Shown here one piece after another: positions 12,117 through 24,999 of a stretch of 64,000 nucleotides of DNA. A program made the position numbers and the translations under genes. The stretch spans positions 33,981,297-34,045,296 of the forward strand of contig NC_089279.1 in the NCBI RefSeq assembly GCF_963678975.1. The letters are read 5' to 3'. The notes under the pieces are model-generated. The model did no database searches and was not told the origin of the DNA. It saw only the letters and a program-made list of their open reading frames with translations. Within the stretch, counting starts at the first letter, position 1. The number at the start of each line of letters is the position of its first letter. Source of the stretch: Dysidea avara (Eukaryota; Porifera; Demospongiae; Dictyoceratida; Dysideidae).

Positions 12117-12119
12117 GCA

Positions 12120-12870
12120 TGCATTCAATGAAAAATTGACCTGATTGCAGCCACTGTCCTACACAATTAATCTTTGCAGGATATACACAATGGAAGATTG
12201 AAAATGGCAACATGCTAGGGATGGTTCAGTTTCCTAACTTTCATGAGAGAATCAATCTATACAAGATTTATCTTTTTCCTCCACTAAGTGCCCATTAAAC
12301 AAATTGTGCAGTCATTTATGCTTGTCACACTTATTACACAAGTAAAGCCTTACAGTGCAGCTTTGTTATAATTACATCATGCATAATATAGTATGGCATG
12401 ATGAAAGCAGCTTTATTGGTTACTTGAATGACAAATGATTCTCACTTTAATTTCCAATAATGATTTTTCCTTTAGGGAGGCACAAATGTACATTGCACTT
12501 ACAAAAAATTTACACAATAGCAATTCAATGCAAAAGTTGTACAATATTGGCTATATGTATAGCTATGCATAATTAGATCTTTAACAGGGTAAAAGTGCTT
12601 AAAATCATTCAATCACTTTAAAATAAAGGTTGCACATAGCTTCATGAAAGTTATAGTATAAAGGACATGAAATGGTTCCTTCAAATCAGTAGGATTCAAG
12701 ACTGGGAGACGGTATCAAATTTTTGCCTTGATATCTAACAAAACTTATAAGATTACAAGCAATTCCATTTTACTTATAGAAAAGAGAAGAGCTAATTAAA
12801 TTATAGCAGAGTGTGAAACTTCTTATACTTAGTTTCAAGGGTTATATTTTCAGGAAACCTCTTCGCACTA
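12120..12870. other. No gene seen
   Basis: AT-rich sequence without supported features. Confidence 0.4.
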
Positions 12871-12876
12871 TAGGTA

Positions 12877-12957
12877 TATAGCCAAGAAAGAGTTCATAAT
12901 ACATACAGGGAGGGATTATTATGAACTCTTGGTATAGCTATATACTTGGCAATGACA
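12877..12957. repeat. Short palindrome with AGAGTTCATAAT termini
   Basis: TATAGCCAAGAAAGAGTTCATAAT pairs with its complement near 12920-12955. The AGAGTTCATAAT core recurs at the ends of the palindromic element at 60722-60979, so this is probably a deleted member of the same family. Confidence 0.5.
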
Positions 12958-13324
12958 TAAGACTTCAACTTCCAAAATCAAGAATCCACTACAAAACAGA
13001 ACTATCCTATTCCCTTGTAATGATCAAATTTAAATCAAAGAATTATTTTTACTAACTTTGGCAACAATAATTTTTGCACTTGCCACTACATCTGTCCCTG
13101 CTTCAAGTGCTCCAAGATTCCTAAACTATCTTATGCATTCTTTAACTTGTATCCTTCTACCTCTTATGACTTTACTTGTAGTTAGATAATTGTAATTTTA
13201 TAAATAATTACCTTATGGCTACCAGTGGTAAAACTCTGCACCCTCAGGACTGTAATAATTATTTTACTGTATAGCCTGTATGCATGTGGCATATGTACAG
13301 TTCTGTAAATTGTTAAAATAAAAT

Positions 13325-13445
13325 ATGTACTAGTAATAGCATGGGTAGCAGTGAAATTTGGGATAAATATCACGAGTGTTGTATTGGAAATGGGGATAAA
13401 TTTCACGAGGCGAAGCCGAGTGAAATTTACCATTTCCAATACAAC
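13325..13445. repeat. Inverted repeat C, copy 1
   Basis: GTTGTATTGGAAATGG at about 13378 pairs with CCATTTCCAATACAAC at about 13428. The adjacent 13332-13372 (ATAGCATGGGTAGCAGTG...GGATAAATA) is the reverse complement of 18838-18878, so it is an end of the same dispersed family. Confidence 0.55.
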
Positions 13446-13449
13446 AAGA

Positions 13450-14890
13450 GTGGTACACTGGGCGAAAAGTTCCATGTCCGCTTGTAGGTAATGAGTATAA
13501 AATGACCATGAAATGTGTCATTTCAGCCACATTTCATACTTAGAACATTAGTAGATTTCAGTAAAGTTTCGTACAGAGGATAGAGAAAGATTTACTGCAT
13601 GTAGAATGTTGCTGGAAATGAGGCAGTGAGGAAATGTACATTTTAACACTGTGAAATGCATACAGGATGTAAAAAATCCTGTAGCTGAAATCAACATTTT
13701 CTATATTGTGCATCTGCTTTATACTGCGCTAGTAATATAGCTAGCAATGTCTCGCTCCTGTGTTGTATTTACTACCGACAATACGTATTTCATTAATAAG
13801 TAAAAAAGCACATCATTTGTACAGCAACTATAATTTTCAGTTCACAAATTGAAGTTCTTGACACCTTCAGGATTCTTTTTTTCTGAGGGATGTTACATCA
13901 CTAAAATTAATGTAGATTTGCTCTTTTACTTCTGTCCGTTGAGTGCAGCTTTCTTCTCCTAATCTGTTTCATCACTAGTTATATATAGTTCTTATAGGTA
14001 GCATCTGTAAAAATGTTGTTACAATAAAAATATTGCTATGGCAATTTTTTTCTGTGACAAACCTTGAATTAATGTATACTATTCCTTGTACAGTGTCATT
14101 CATAGCTTTCACAAGATCCAGCCATGATCACAGGTTTCTCCACTGCCTAACTTCAATAGACCACAAAATATTCATTTCCAAGAACCATAGCAGAACTTAC
14201 TATGTGATTTCATCTACAGTACTACCACAAGACATCGTCAGCAGTCCAAGTTTTGAAAGCATCAGTAACTACTTTGTAACTTCCTTTGACAACTTTACGT
14301 AGCTAGGTGATGTTGATGGCAGATCCCACTGCCATGCAATGATAGATAACAAATTAATAATGAATCATGAATTAGCCACATCTTCTTACCTCACAATTGC
14401 TACAATTGCAGCTCTTCCTATATGTCTTTCTGCAAAGTTCCCTATGTCAGGGTAGCTTGCACTAGCAGTCATCTATAAAGTAGACTTAACCAACTCACTG
14501 TGAGGTAGTTGTACTAGAGATGATGAGTGCTTGTGGAATGCACCCAGTTGTCTCTCGACCCAGGGAGTGTTATCCTCTACTCCTTTTGCCAGGAAGCAAC
14601 ATGCGATTTTGTAGCCGCCAAATGCGTGTAGCACTGTAGCTAGCTACTGTAGCAAAGGTATACAATTGTGGCGTCGCTAGAAACTGGCGGAAAAGGATGG
14701 AAGAGGCGATATCTATGAACTATCATAAATGCTGCAACAGTCTTTATAGCTATACGTACCTGCAGGTAGGTCTGCCATGGAGCACAAGCACTGTTCTAGT
14801 TCTGGATGACAACAAGCTGCATCATTGCTAGAGCCTCGTTATTAACTGCGACTAGAACAATCGGAAGAAACATGCAGCGAAGGTGATTGT
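13450..14890. other. No gene seen
   Basis: No supported coding or RNA feature. An 89-codon open frame at 14033 has no recognisable domain. Confidence 0.4.
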
Positions 14891-14900
14891 GTGCAATCTG

Positions 14901-15160
14901 TGCATGCATGCATGCATGCATGCATGCTGTTGGTATATATATATATACGAGCATGATAGAGCAGTGACCTCATCCATGCACAGCCATATAGCTAGTGCGG
15001 TGGATGCACTGTGGCTAATTAGATTGTCCACACTGATTAGTAAAAATATTCATGTACTTGAATGCATTCCTGTCAACTTCTTAGTCAGCCTTAGCCTACA
15101 CTAACAGAGCAAAGCCCAACACACACACACACACACATACAAACACACACACACACAAAC
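14901..15160. repeat. Cluster of microsatellites
   Basis: A (CATG)n run at about 14901-14927, a short (TA)n at 14935-14948, and (CA)n runs at 15119-15160. Confidence 0.85.
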
Positions 15161-15389
15161 AAAAGACAATACCTTCAGCTACCACTTGCCAACCTGACTG
15201 CATCTGTGTGCTTGCTACTCATGTAGGCTGGTGCTAAGAGTCATCGTAAGCATAATCCTTCGAGGGCAGGACTAGTATTATACATAACACACAGAAAGGT
15301 GTACCATACAGTATCTCATGTGAATGTGTGGGCATGGCAGCCCAATTAAGTATCACCTGTACCTTCACCCACTACATGTTATATCAGAG

Positions 15390-16770
15390 CTATGGATGGT
15401 CTGCCTCCCCAGTTGTCACTAGGTTGCCACTTAACACCTGGGTAACTGTACTGGGCATCAAACCTGGCTGAAACCTTTCAATTACCAAACTCAGACCACT
15501 TATNNNNNNNNNNNNNNNNNNNNNNNNNNNNNNNNNNNNNNNNNNNNNNNNNNNNNNNNNNNNNNNNNNNNNNNNNNNNNNNNNNNNNNNNNNNNNNNNN
15601 NNNNNNNNNNNNNNNNNNNNNNNNNNNNNNNNNNNNNNNNNNNNNNNNNNNNNNNNNNNNNNNNNNNNNNNNNNNNNNNNNNNNNNNNNNNNNNNNNNNN
15701 NNNGCTGTGGTGGATTCCCAGTATGCAAATTCATAGAATTTTTTGCACTACACATCACTGCCTGCTTCAAAGAGCTTTTGCTCAATATACTTCACACATC
15801 ACTGTGGAGATTATTGTGAACACTTGGCACTTTTAAGTTAGTTTTAATATAGAAGCTAGCTACCACCATTAGCAGGACACATGTGCATAGATGGACTCCA
15901 TTCCATCTAGAACCTCTGTGATTGAAACTTACTTTGCTACATGCTTAATGCATGTTCCTGACATGTAGTTATGTATTATAGTGCACACAATAGTTGCTAA
16001 CAGGTGACTAGAAATTCATTTACAACAGATCTAGAACAAAGTAATGTTATAGTTTAATATGTATTCAGCCAAAAGCATTTAAAAGTAGGGCTACCAAAAA
16101 AGTCACCATTTAAGAAAGGTCCCTATTTAACAACTGGGTAAACCGGAGCAATGTGAGTAACCTTTCTTGCTCAAGGAAGCAACAACAGCAACTGAGCATT
16201 AACCCTGGCTGAAACCTTACAATTACCAAAGTTTGATTGTGCCTACTAAAATTCATGCATTTGATAGTGACAGACCGTTAGCAGCTATAGAAGTTTTTTT
16301 TGTGATTCAAAATGTCTATAGACCATGCTTACATGAATGAATAGCAAAGTATATAAGTCCCTTCCAAGCATTGGCGACACAAACACACTAACAGCTGTTA
16401 CTTCAAGCCACTAAATGGATATAACCACTAATGAAATAACGTTAACACACTGTGGTGGATGCCCAGTATGGAAATTCATAGAGTAGATTACTAAGCTACA
16501 CTTCACTGTCTGCTTTGAAGAGCAATGTGTTTCACATATTGCTGTGAAAAAATTGTGAACACTTGACACTTTAAACACATAAAGCTGCATGCAGGATCAG
16601 GTAACATATTTAAGCAGGACACATGTACATAGATGGATTGCATTCCATCTTACGAGCCTCTGAGATTAAACTCTTACCTTGCTGACATGATAGAATTTTG
16701 TTCACACATTGCTGCTAAGAGGTGACCAGAAACTCATTTACAACAGAACAAAGAAATGGGCAGGTAGCTA
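15390..16770. repeat. Diverged direct duplication spanning the assembly gap
   Basis: Copy 1 (about 15400-16030, interrupted by the gap) and copy 2 (about 16130-16770) share, in order: CTGGCTGAAACCT, CAATTACCAAA, TGTGGTGGAT.CCCAGTATG, CACTGCCTGCTT-like, and AGGACACATGT.CATAGATGGA. Divergence is considerable. No coding was recognised. Confidence 0.65.
15504..15703. other. Assembly gap (200 N)
   Basis: Exactly 200 ambiguous bases, a placeholder-like length. The gap falls inside one copy of a local direct duplication, a common cause of assembly breaks. Confidence 0.99.
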
Positions 16771-16779
16771 TAGTTTATG

Positions 16780-18825
16780 TATTTAACCAAAAGGTCTACC
16801 AAAACATTTGAATATAGTTATGTGTAATTCTTCAACTCTATGAATATGACCAATTAGCTGCCACCACCCTTCTCACTCATGCAGTTTCTTAGCAAATAGC
16901 TAGTTTTAGGAGAACTTTATTCCTCATGCAAGTCCTTGCAAATTACTAGCTACTAGTTACATGTGAATGATGATCACATCTAGTTGGTCTCATAATGTTA
17001 TTAAGGCATACAGGTCTCCAAATCTGTATAGTAAATCTGTGAACTAAAAAAATTTAATGTGATACTAGCTATTGACCACCATATGAGAGTGCTGTAATCC
17101 AAACATTTTTGTTTTCTTACAACATCATAATTCTTGCATGGATAGAAGCCATTTAACTGTAAACCAACATTGCAATTAATAAACCATCTAAGTGTCATTA
17201 GTGTTTTTTCCTGCAATAAAATTCTACCAATAACCTCTTGTACCAAGAGTCCATACTATAAGACCTCTTTATTATGAACTATTGATAGTACACATATACA
17301 ATCAAAAATCAGTAATTTATTGTTATACATTACATACACTTGTCAGAAAGTGCCCAGTGGCAGTGACACAAAGACTAACACCTGTTACAACCATCCACTA
17401 TAGGATTGCGGGAAAGACTATACCACAGTTGGCTGTGGTGCCTCAACAGAGACTAGGGGAGGTCACAACATTACAGTATAGTATACTGTGTTAACGTCGT
17501 CCATGACTGACCAAAGAGTTGAGATTAGCCATATTGTATATTGTCAATGTAGACTTGCGTGCATCATGTATCAGGTAATGTAGACAGTACGATGCAGCTA
17601 ATGCACACAGAAACTAGCTATATGTAAAATGATGTGATATCATCATAGCTAAGTTGATAGCCTGCTTCAGTTATAAAATTAATGTAAAGCAACATTACAA
17701 TAATATGTCACCCGAGCGATAACCGGGAATGCTAGGATGGCATCAACTTAGTCACTGCACTGTAGCTATGTTACACATAATCACCCACATAACTGTAAAG
17801 GCATATATTCCCATTCCTTATAAATACACTAGGGGAAATTGTTATGGTGTACATGTATAATATTCATGGCTACTTACATTTCCTTTATTATTATATTCAT
17901 GAAATGCACTATTTCTTTTTTATCTCCTGGCAACCAAGTGCAGGTTATTTTATCGTAGTAATCAGTACCTTTCCACAAATCCAGGTATATCATTGTAGTA
18001 TACATTAAAGTAAATAGCATGAAGATGGTGAACCGCTGAAACAGTAAGTAAGGCCATCGCTAGATATTTACTAAAATAAACACTTTGTCACAACGCCATA
18101 CTCCCCAGCTGTCTGTCACTATTCATGACAAATTCTAACATCCATATTGTACAAAAACACAAAGTGTAGCACACAATTAAGGCCATATATTCATGTAATA
18201 TTTACCTTGGCAAACAGTGCATAACTATCCAGCTCTGTGTGTTGACTGTTTACATTGTCATGTTGAAAGCCCTAAAGGGTTGAGTATCATCACTGTATGC
18301 AATAGCTTCTTTTTTCTGTAGCACGGTAAGTCACTGAGAAATATGGTGTAGTTGATTTAGATACAACTCTGGCATCACGTAAAGTTAATTTTAAAATTAA
18401 AACAGAGCTTCCTTAGTATAACAATTCATATACCACTAAAAAGTTATTGCAGCAGCATAATACGGGTTACAGTGTTACACATTGTTGTAGAGACACTCTG
18501 TTATATGATGTTGAAAGCCTATGTTGTGTTGAGAACCAAGTTTTGGCTCAGTATTGCACTGAGCTAAACACAAGAAACCTGCAGTATCCATTTGATCAGT
18601 TTACTGCTGCATTTTCACTAGTCATGAATGTGGTGAAAATCTTAATACTGATTTTATCTACATTTCTTGTAAATGTTAAAACAATTTACTGCAATGTGAC
18701 ACTAACAGGAAATTGTACAGAAAATGTTGAAAAACATTTCCTGCATGATAACTCAAATAGGAAATTCTAAAGGAAATCATTAAAAAAATTTCCTACCTGC
18801 TGACACAAGCAGGACATCTTACTTT
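16780..18825. other. No gene seen
   Basis: AT-rich sequence. Open frames of 70-107 codons at 17282 and 18447 have no recognisable motif, start context or neighbours, and are not called as genes. Confidence 0.4.
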
Positions 18826-18829
18826 TTGT

Positions 18830-19112
18830 GCAGTGGTATTTATCCCAAATTTCACTGCTACCCATGCTATTCCCAGTTAATACCATACTCGCTGCATATA
18901 CGCATGCTGTGCATTAGCATTGCTATGTACGCAATTTGTCACTATGTACTAAACACGCGTAAACACTAATTGGCGCTACATTGTTAACATAAATTCTAGC
19001 CAATGAAATTGCAATTACAACTTTTTCACTGCTGTCAGTGAAATACGGGATAAATTTCACTGCTACTATTGAGACTTTTGTACGGGCAGTGAAACAGGTA
19101 TGGTATTAATAA
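18830..19112. mobile_element. Inverted repeat C, copy 2
   Basis: TATTTATCCCAAATTTCACTG near the left and GGATAAATTTCACTGCTAC near the right recur around 13332-13372 in reverse orientation. AGTTAATACCATA at about 18877 pairs with TATGGTATTAAT at about 19100. It is a small non-coding element. Confidence 0.5.
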
Positions 19113-19139
19113 ATAAATAGAATACTTAATGTTGGTTAA

Positions 19140-19945
19140 ACAATGTATGGCTTCTCACATGACATTTATTAGCAATATCTGATCACATTGTAGTAAGTAT
19201 AAAGACAAGATATACCCTACTGCAGTCAGGCAAAATGAACTACCCTAATTGAACAGTCACTTAGATATAGTAAAAATGTCTTCACAATTCTTGCATGCTG
19301 TATCATTTCTCATGTGAGAATATTCCCAATAAAGATTTTACAGTTTGTTATGGCTATGCAGCAGGTGTATGTGGCTCTCTGTGCATAGCTAGTTTGTCAG
19401 CTGAGCAGTTGCAGACTGTCACAAGATATATATGAGCTCTCAAATAACAATCAGCTGTGATTTGTTTACTCTTATAGTGTGTAAAAGCTGAAATCATCTG
19501 AATTTGCTCAAAAATTTAAATCAGCAGTTGTAGTTTTCGTGGCAATAAATGTCCGATATTTGATACGCCTACATGTGCTTATACAGATTTAATAATTACT
19601 GAGGCATAGAATCGATTTATAAGCTGAAACTTGGTAGGCTGAACCTTGAGTGATTACCCTAGCTACATGCCAAATTTCATTCAAATCTGTGCATTTATTG
19701 TGCTTTGCGAGCTGCAGTCCGAAAATCCATACTTTTGGCCAAAACGTCATGCAATTCGGACACATGCTTATTGGCTCGCCAAACACACAGTCCTTGAAGA
19801 AATCCTACGAAACTTGGTGGGCTAAATGGTGAGGGTCTAAGGTAATAGCAATGCAAAATGCAAGGGAATACGTTGCATAGTTTTTGCGTACAAGTGTCCG
19901 AAAATTCCTGGTGGCCGAACATCGGTGGCTTACTCTATGCCAGTA
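19140..19945 (-). repeat. Dispersed repeat A, copy 2 (inverted)
   Basis: Reverse complement of 7652-8425 with moderate divergence. Its TGGCTTACTCTATG near 19928 is the unoccupied counterpart of the site holding the 67-bp Mutator-type palindrome in copy 1. Confidence 0.65.
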
Positions 19946-20099
19946 TTGGAGGCTAACGAAACGAGGAGTGAAGTTCGCCCCAGTGTGTAAAGTGCCACAT
20001 CGCCCGCAATCGCCACACACTGATTAACTGTGAGGGTTTTTGGCTCGGTTTTTGGATCTGTGCAGAGCTGAAAACTACCATAGATAATATACCTACTGA

Positions 20100-20623
20100 C
20101 AGTGTTGGGAGTAACGCGTTACATAAGTAACTGGTTACGTAATATTATTCTTTTGTGGTAACTAAGTAATATAACGAAATACGCTATAAAAACGGGTAAT
20201 ATAACTCAAGTTAGTTTACTTACAAATGTAACGCGTTACCTAAGTAATATAGTTACTGTAACGAGTCTAATATCACGTAATATTATTACTACTACAAGTA
20301 ACGAAGTTACTAGTCTCGTTAGTTATCCTCTGAGTAACGCCTAGCCACAACGAAGTAACGAAGCCTACTGAATGAAGCTTATTCACCAGCTTCTTACTTA
20401 TAACCAAGATTTGCACATTGTCCAGCAACGCAATCATGGCACGTGATAAGGTGGTAGTTTTACACGTGACAGCTTAAGGCTGTGGACACAAAGTAATATA
20501 ATATGTAATATTAATATAGATACTTTATTTTATGAGTAATATGTAACTGTAACTAATAGTTCAGTTGCAAGTAATATGTAATATGTAACTAGTTACTTTT
20601 ACAAAGTAACTTTCCCAACACTG
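20100..20623. mobile_element. hAT-type non-autonomous element (exact 8-bp TSD)
   Basis: Ends are CAGTGTTGGG and CCCAACACTG, a perfect 10-bp terminal inverted repeat. The flanks are the identical octamer CCTACTGA at 20092-20099 and 20624-20631. The interior is an array of GTAAC/GTTAC-rich strings without coding. The octamer duplication places it in the hAT superfamily; it is related in style to 2018-2513. The target was the centre of a 42-bp palindrome (CATAGATAATATACCTACTG and its complement). Confidence 0.9.
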
Positions 20624-20639
20624 CCTACTGACAGTAGGT

Positions 20640-22310
20640 ATATTATCTATGAAACTACTAATGCTACTAAGACTAAGTAGCAGCAAATGCTGATATTACC
20701 TCATGGCGTGATTGTCAACAAGGTGTATGGGCCAACTGTCACCTACCACTTACATCAGTAGAAGTCCAGGAACTTCGGCTGCAGGTTGAAGAAGTAACTA
20801 GTAAAGCCTGTCTAATCAGGTCTCTTTGTAATCCCCAAAATTAATGTGTCGTTTGTGTAAAAAGTGACAGTTTTTTTAGGTGTAATAGCTAAATGTATTA
20901 AATACCCACCTTTCAGTTTTTACAGGTAATCTGGTCATAGCATGCGGTTCACCCACTAGCAGTAGCAGTTGGATATGGTCATGGTACATGACATAACTTG
21001 TAACCCGGCCAGACAGAAACTGAGTGTGATGAATTTCAGGTCAGTTAACATATAGAGGAATTGTACCACCTATTGTGTTCTTTTTGTATAGTTCTCAGTT
21101 GTCAAGGATACATGGACTGTAGTGACATATCAAGGGTGTTGTGAATTTCTACATACCAAGGAATGTAGTTGTTCATTATCTCAGGTATGTTTTCTGAATT
21201 TCCAGGATCAGGCATACATAGTGTTGTGGTGTGACCAAACTTTAATACCCCAGTCAGTTTACATGTGGTGCATAGTGATATTTTCCAGTACCCAGATTTT
21301 AGGCATATTGTATTTAATACCCACTTGTTGGTTTTCGTAGGCCATCTGGTTGTAGCAGTTCACCCAGTAGCAGTTGGATGTGATCTTGCGTAACTTAGAA
21401 CCATACAGGAACTCAGATGAAAAGGTGTGTCGTAAATTCAGGTTAGGTAACATACAGAGGAATTGTGTTGTTGCAATTCTCCCTCATCTGTACACCTATT
21501 ATCCAGATACCTCTATTATCCAGACGCCTCTATTATTCAGACACCTCTATTATTCAGACACCAATTATTCAGACACCTCAGAAACCTCTACCTTCATTGT
21601 CTGCACAGCCTAAATTAGTCACGTGGCTTCTAGTTTATTGACCATAATGAAGTTTGCAGTTGAAAGCTGTTTGATGGCTTGTTTATTCTACTAATGATAA
21701 CTACCACTTGGTTGCTAGGTGATAGTGTATTTTTACAGCTAGGGGAGGGACCATGAATGTTCTGTAGTGAATTCAATTCTGCACACTAAACTGCACAGCA
21801 CTAACTGATAGCAATAACATTACTTCGCTAGCTTTAGTACAGTTTTGATACAGTAAGACTGGCCAAATAAGAGAGGTTCCATTGTACTCAGATTGTAGGT
21901 GCATTGTATTTGATGCCTGCTTGTCACTCTGTAGTTAAGCCAGGAGGATCCACCAGCCTGGCATGTTAGTTTTTTGTACATTCCATTTTTACTTCAGTGC
22001 CTGCTTGTTGGGGACTGGTCTCTTGTGTCGTCAGATATCAAGCAAGTTCATTTGGTGCTGGAGGTTAACGAAAGTGAAGGATTAGATCAACATCGACACA
22101 CACTGATTCACCGTGTTTGTATTTTAGACATATGCGTAAGCAGTGCCAATTCACCGAGACCCATCAGGTGAAACTTCTAGTAGCTCAAATTCCAGTATTA
22201 TCTCATGGCGGGATTGTTGACAAGGTGTACGGACCGGTGGCTCTGTTATCATTTGTGATCTCAGGTATGTTTCCGGATCAGACTGTTGTAGTGGGACCAA
22301 AGTAATATCG
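20640..22310 (+). pseudogene. Degenerate internally duplicated, coding-like sequence of unknown origin
   Basis: Segments recur within the region: 20885-21070 matches 21298-21465 (TTCACCCA.TAGCAG, CAGAGGAATTGT strings), and 20690-20740 matches 22190-22245. The last pair reads LPHGVIVNKVYGP and LSHGGIVDKVYGP, so a common protein segment is conceivable, but both surroundings contain stops. A 17-bp tandem repeat (unit ACCTCTATTATTCAGAC, about five units) sits at 21494-21579. I do not recognise the family; it may be an old exon duplication or a repeat. Confidence 0.3.
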
Positions 22311-22319
22311 AGGTCAATA

Positions 22320-24365
22320 ATGAGATTCATCTGGCCTGGAAAGATCTTAGCATTGTTGTTTATGATATCTTGATTTTTCCAGGATGAGGCATACAGTTAT
22401 GATGGGAATAAACTAATTCATAGGTTACATGACTGTCACATTTTATAGTCAGAATTTTATTAGTGTTCATATCACAAACAATTAATGTGATGTATTTTGT
22501 TATGTAACATGTATAGTAAGTGACATGCAAGATGAAAGCCACAATGGGAGTGGTTAGGGTGGGTAATGCTATGTAGCTACCAGAAGCTTGACAAACGAGT
22601 AGACAAGTCACAAATGTTAAGCAAGTTTAATACACCATGTGTGGTATGGCACAAGAATTATGCTTGAAACACCTTCTCTAGTGACTGTACGTTCTTCACG
22701 CTTCCACACCTTATTTATAAGACATCTGCCAATTATCAACGCTGCCTTTACATATGGGCCTCAGCAACCTGCACAGCAATCAGTGCCTCAGCAATGGGAC
22801 AGCGCAAACTGGACCTGGCACCACGAATGCACATAATTGCAGACCTCAACAAAGAGAAGCGAGGTCCTCTGCCCTTCTCTTGCTCCCATTTTAATTAATA
22901 CTTATCGTACTGATGCTTTTTTGTTTACTGGAGGTCGTACCATCTTTTCTAGTGAAGCAGTAAAACAATTGCGGTCAAAGTAGACCACTAGCTGCTAATA
23001 AAAGTGGTTAAAGAAAGTAGTTACTAGATACTGCTATTGTACTATCATTCCAGCTGGAATCATTGATGTTAATTAATGGTAGTGTTTCACAACAATGCTG
23101 GCAACATGTTTTGTAAAGATATTTGCCATTTTTAACGGCATATTTGTTTTTTTCTTTGCCCGTCTAGATCTTGATTCATCCTTTTCTTATCTTGGCAACC
23201 TAGTTTCCAAGTTTCTCTTGTGCTATGCCTATATTATGTGGTCCATGGACAGATTTTAAGGGTGATTCCAGAATTTTAGTGACAGGTTTCCAAATCAGTT
23301 CTTTGTTACATGCACACTTAATCAAGGTGGCGGCTGAAGGCATGCTCCACAGGAAATTTTTAAGTATTTTGAGATTGATGACCATTTCACCACAATAATT
23401 ATTCTTTATAAGCTGATATGTTAGGAATTGATTGATGGTGTAGGCTACTTATGCTTGCTTATGTTGTCATTAAGAGTTAAGAGGTGAAGCTACCGTATGT
23501 GAAGTTTGAAGCATACAACAGACACATGAATGCCATACTGGGGGTATGGTGGCATGCCCCAAGGAAAATTTCAGCTGGTTGTGTTAATTAAACACTCCAG
23601 TATATAATTTTAGACTATTTTTACTCAGAAACAATACCAAATGTGACTGTTCTATTAGAGTGGTTTAGAGTATTTAATCTGAACTGCTTTGCAAATTAAT
23701 ACAAAAATGCTTGCCTACACCATAATTATACTACTAATTCTGTTTTCCATATAGCTCAGTAGCATTCAAACTTTCAATAAATATTTTGAACTTTCAGTCA
23801 GAATTGCCACTAAATTCAATCTGGAAAAGTTATTTTCAAAATTTCCTTTTGCCTAAATGTTATACATAGTGCAAATTCTAAGTAGCATTCATTCTTTCAG
23901 AAATAATTTTAGTCAAAATTCCCACTATGTTAAGTTAATTTTCATTTTTTGGGGGGGAGTAGCTAAGATTTCATGCTACTATTTTCTACCCTCGAATACA
24001 ATAGTAGCATCCCCACTGAACTGAAAATAAATATTTGCAAATTTCAGTCAGAATTATTACCAGAATCAATCTCAGAATGTTGATTTTTTTGTCCTCCTAG
24101 ACAGCTCACATTTTGAATTTCACAAAGTGTGCAAAAGCACACTGTCCAGTCACTTCCACCAGTGTGCTACTCTTAGCAAAATCCTAGATCCAACGCTGTG
24201 TACTCATTACCATACCTAAATGGTACAGTTTCTAAACTGGGGGGTTGTCTAAGCAACTTGAACCTTTTTGTTTATTGTTATTAGTTTCATTTGTTTAAAT
24301 TGCGGCTGCTTTTGCATAACTGTTTAGTATACCACAAGGAGATAATATTCATCATATCCTTATTG
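22320..24365. other. No gene seen
   Basis: AT-rich. Around 23640-24120 there are several AAATTTCAGTCAGAATT-like strings, probably a decayed repeat, and one TCTATTAGAGT motif at about 23650. Nothing else is supported. Confidence 0.4.
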
Positions 24366-24372
24366 TTAGGTG

Positions 24373-24650
24373 AAGTTATGGAACTCCGGTCTCTTTAAAG
24401 AACACAATCCAAGGTATATAACTGACATGTACTGTAAAACTAATGGGCTTTGCTTACGATGTAGAAGACTATTACACATTTGAAAGTCTCCAAGAATGGG
24501 TTGATGAATTTTGTTCAGGCAATGATTGGGTCTATATTTTGAAGTAGAGCTAGAGCAAATGAGTGAATAGCTTTAGATAAAGTTACATTATTTTGAAACT
24601 GGTAAAAATGTTGTGAAAGTTTTTAATGGCTTGATATATAACTGCTATCC
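24373..24650 (+). pseudogene. Rab-like GTPase pseudogene, exon 2 fragment
   Basis: After an acceptor-like TTAG, frames read VKLWNSG, then shifted YDVEDYYTFESLQEWVDEF, then FETGKNVVKVFNGLI. These correspond in order to VMLWDMG, FSVEDSYTFQNLQEWNEEL and SAKTGENVMKTFNDLI of the intact gene at 42187-43813. Frame shifts and an in-frame stop separate the pieces, and the NKCD motif is missing. Because the similarity starts at the intron/exon boundary, it is a DNA-level duplicate, not a retrocopy. Confidence 0.7.
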
Positions 24651-24726
24651 ATTGAATACAGTTATCTGTCAAAGACACTGAAAATTTATCAAAGTATGTT
24701 TTTGTTGCTAGTAGGCATGTTTGTTA

Positions 24727-24990
24727 TATATGTGACCAGGCCTGCAAAAACAGGACATGTGGGAACAAACTACACCCCATCACACTACAGATCTTACCTT
24801 AGTATTGGAATAAAGTGTTTGCATTCTAAAACTTTTGTTAAAAAGCCAATTGCGTGTTTAATTAAGTTGGGTTGAAAATTTTATGGCCATAGCATAATGG
24901 AATAAAACATTATATTTGGTGAAAGTTTGAAAAAGTAGGAAAAGTTTGTGTGCCCACGTGACCTGTTTTCGCAGGCCAAGTCACATATAT
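24727..24990. mobile_element. TA-flanked palindromic-end MITE
   Basis: The left end TATATGTGACCAGGCCTGC and the right end GCAGGCCAAGTCACATATA are inverted copies over about 35 bp, each bordered by TATA. No coding. The TA-rich border suggests a Tc1/mariner-like target, but an exact duplication cannot be separated from the terminal repeat. Confidence 0.7.
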
Positions 24991-24999
24991 TAATTGACT

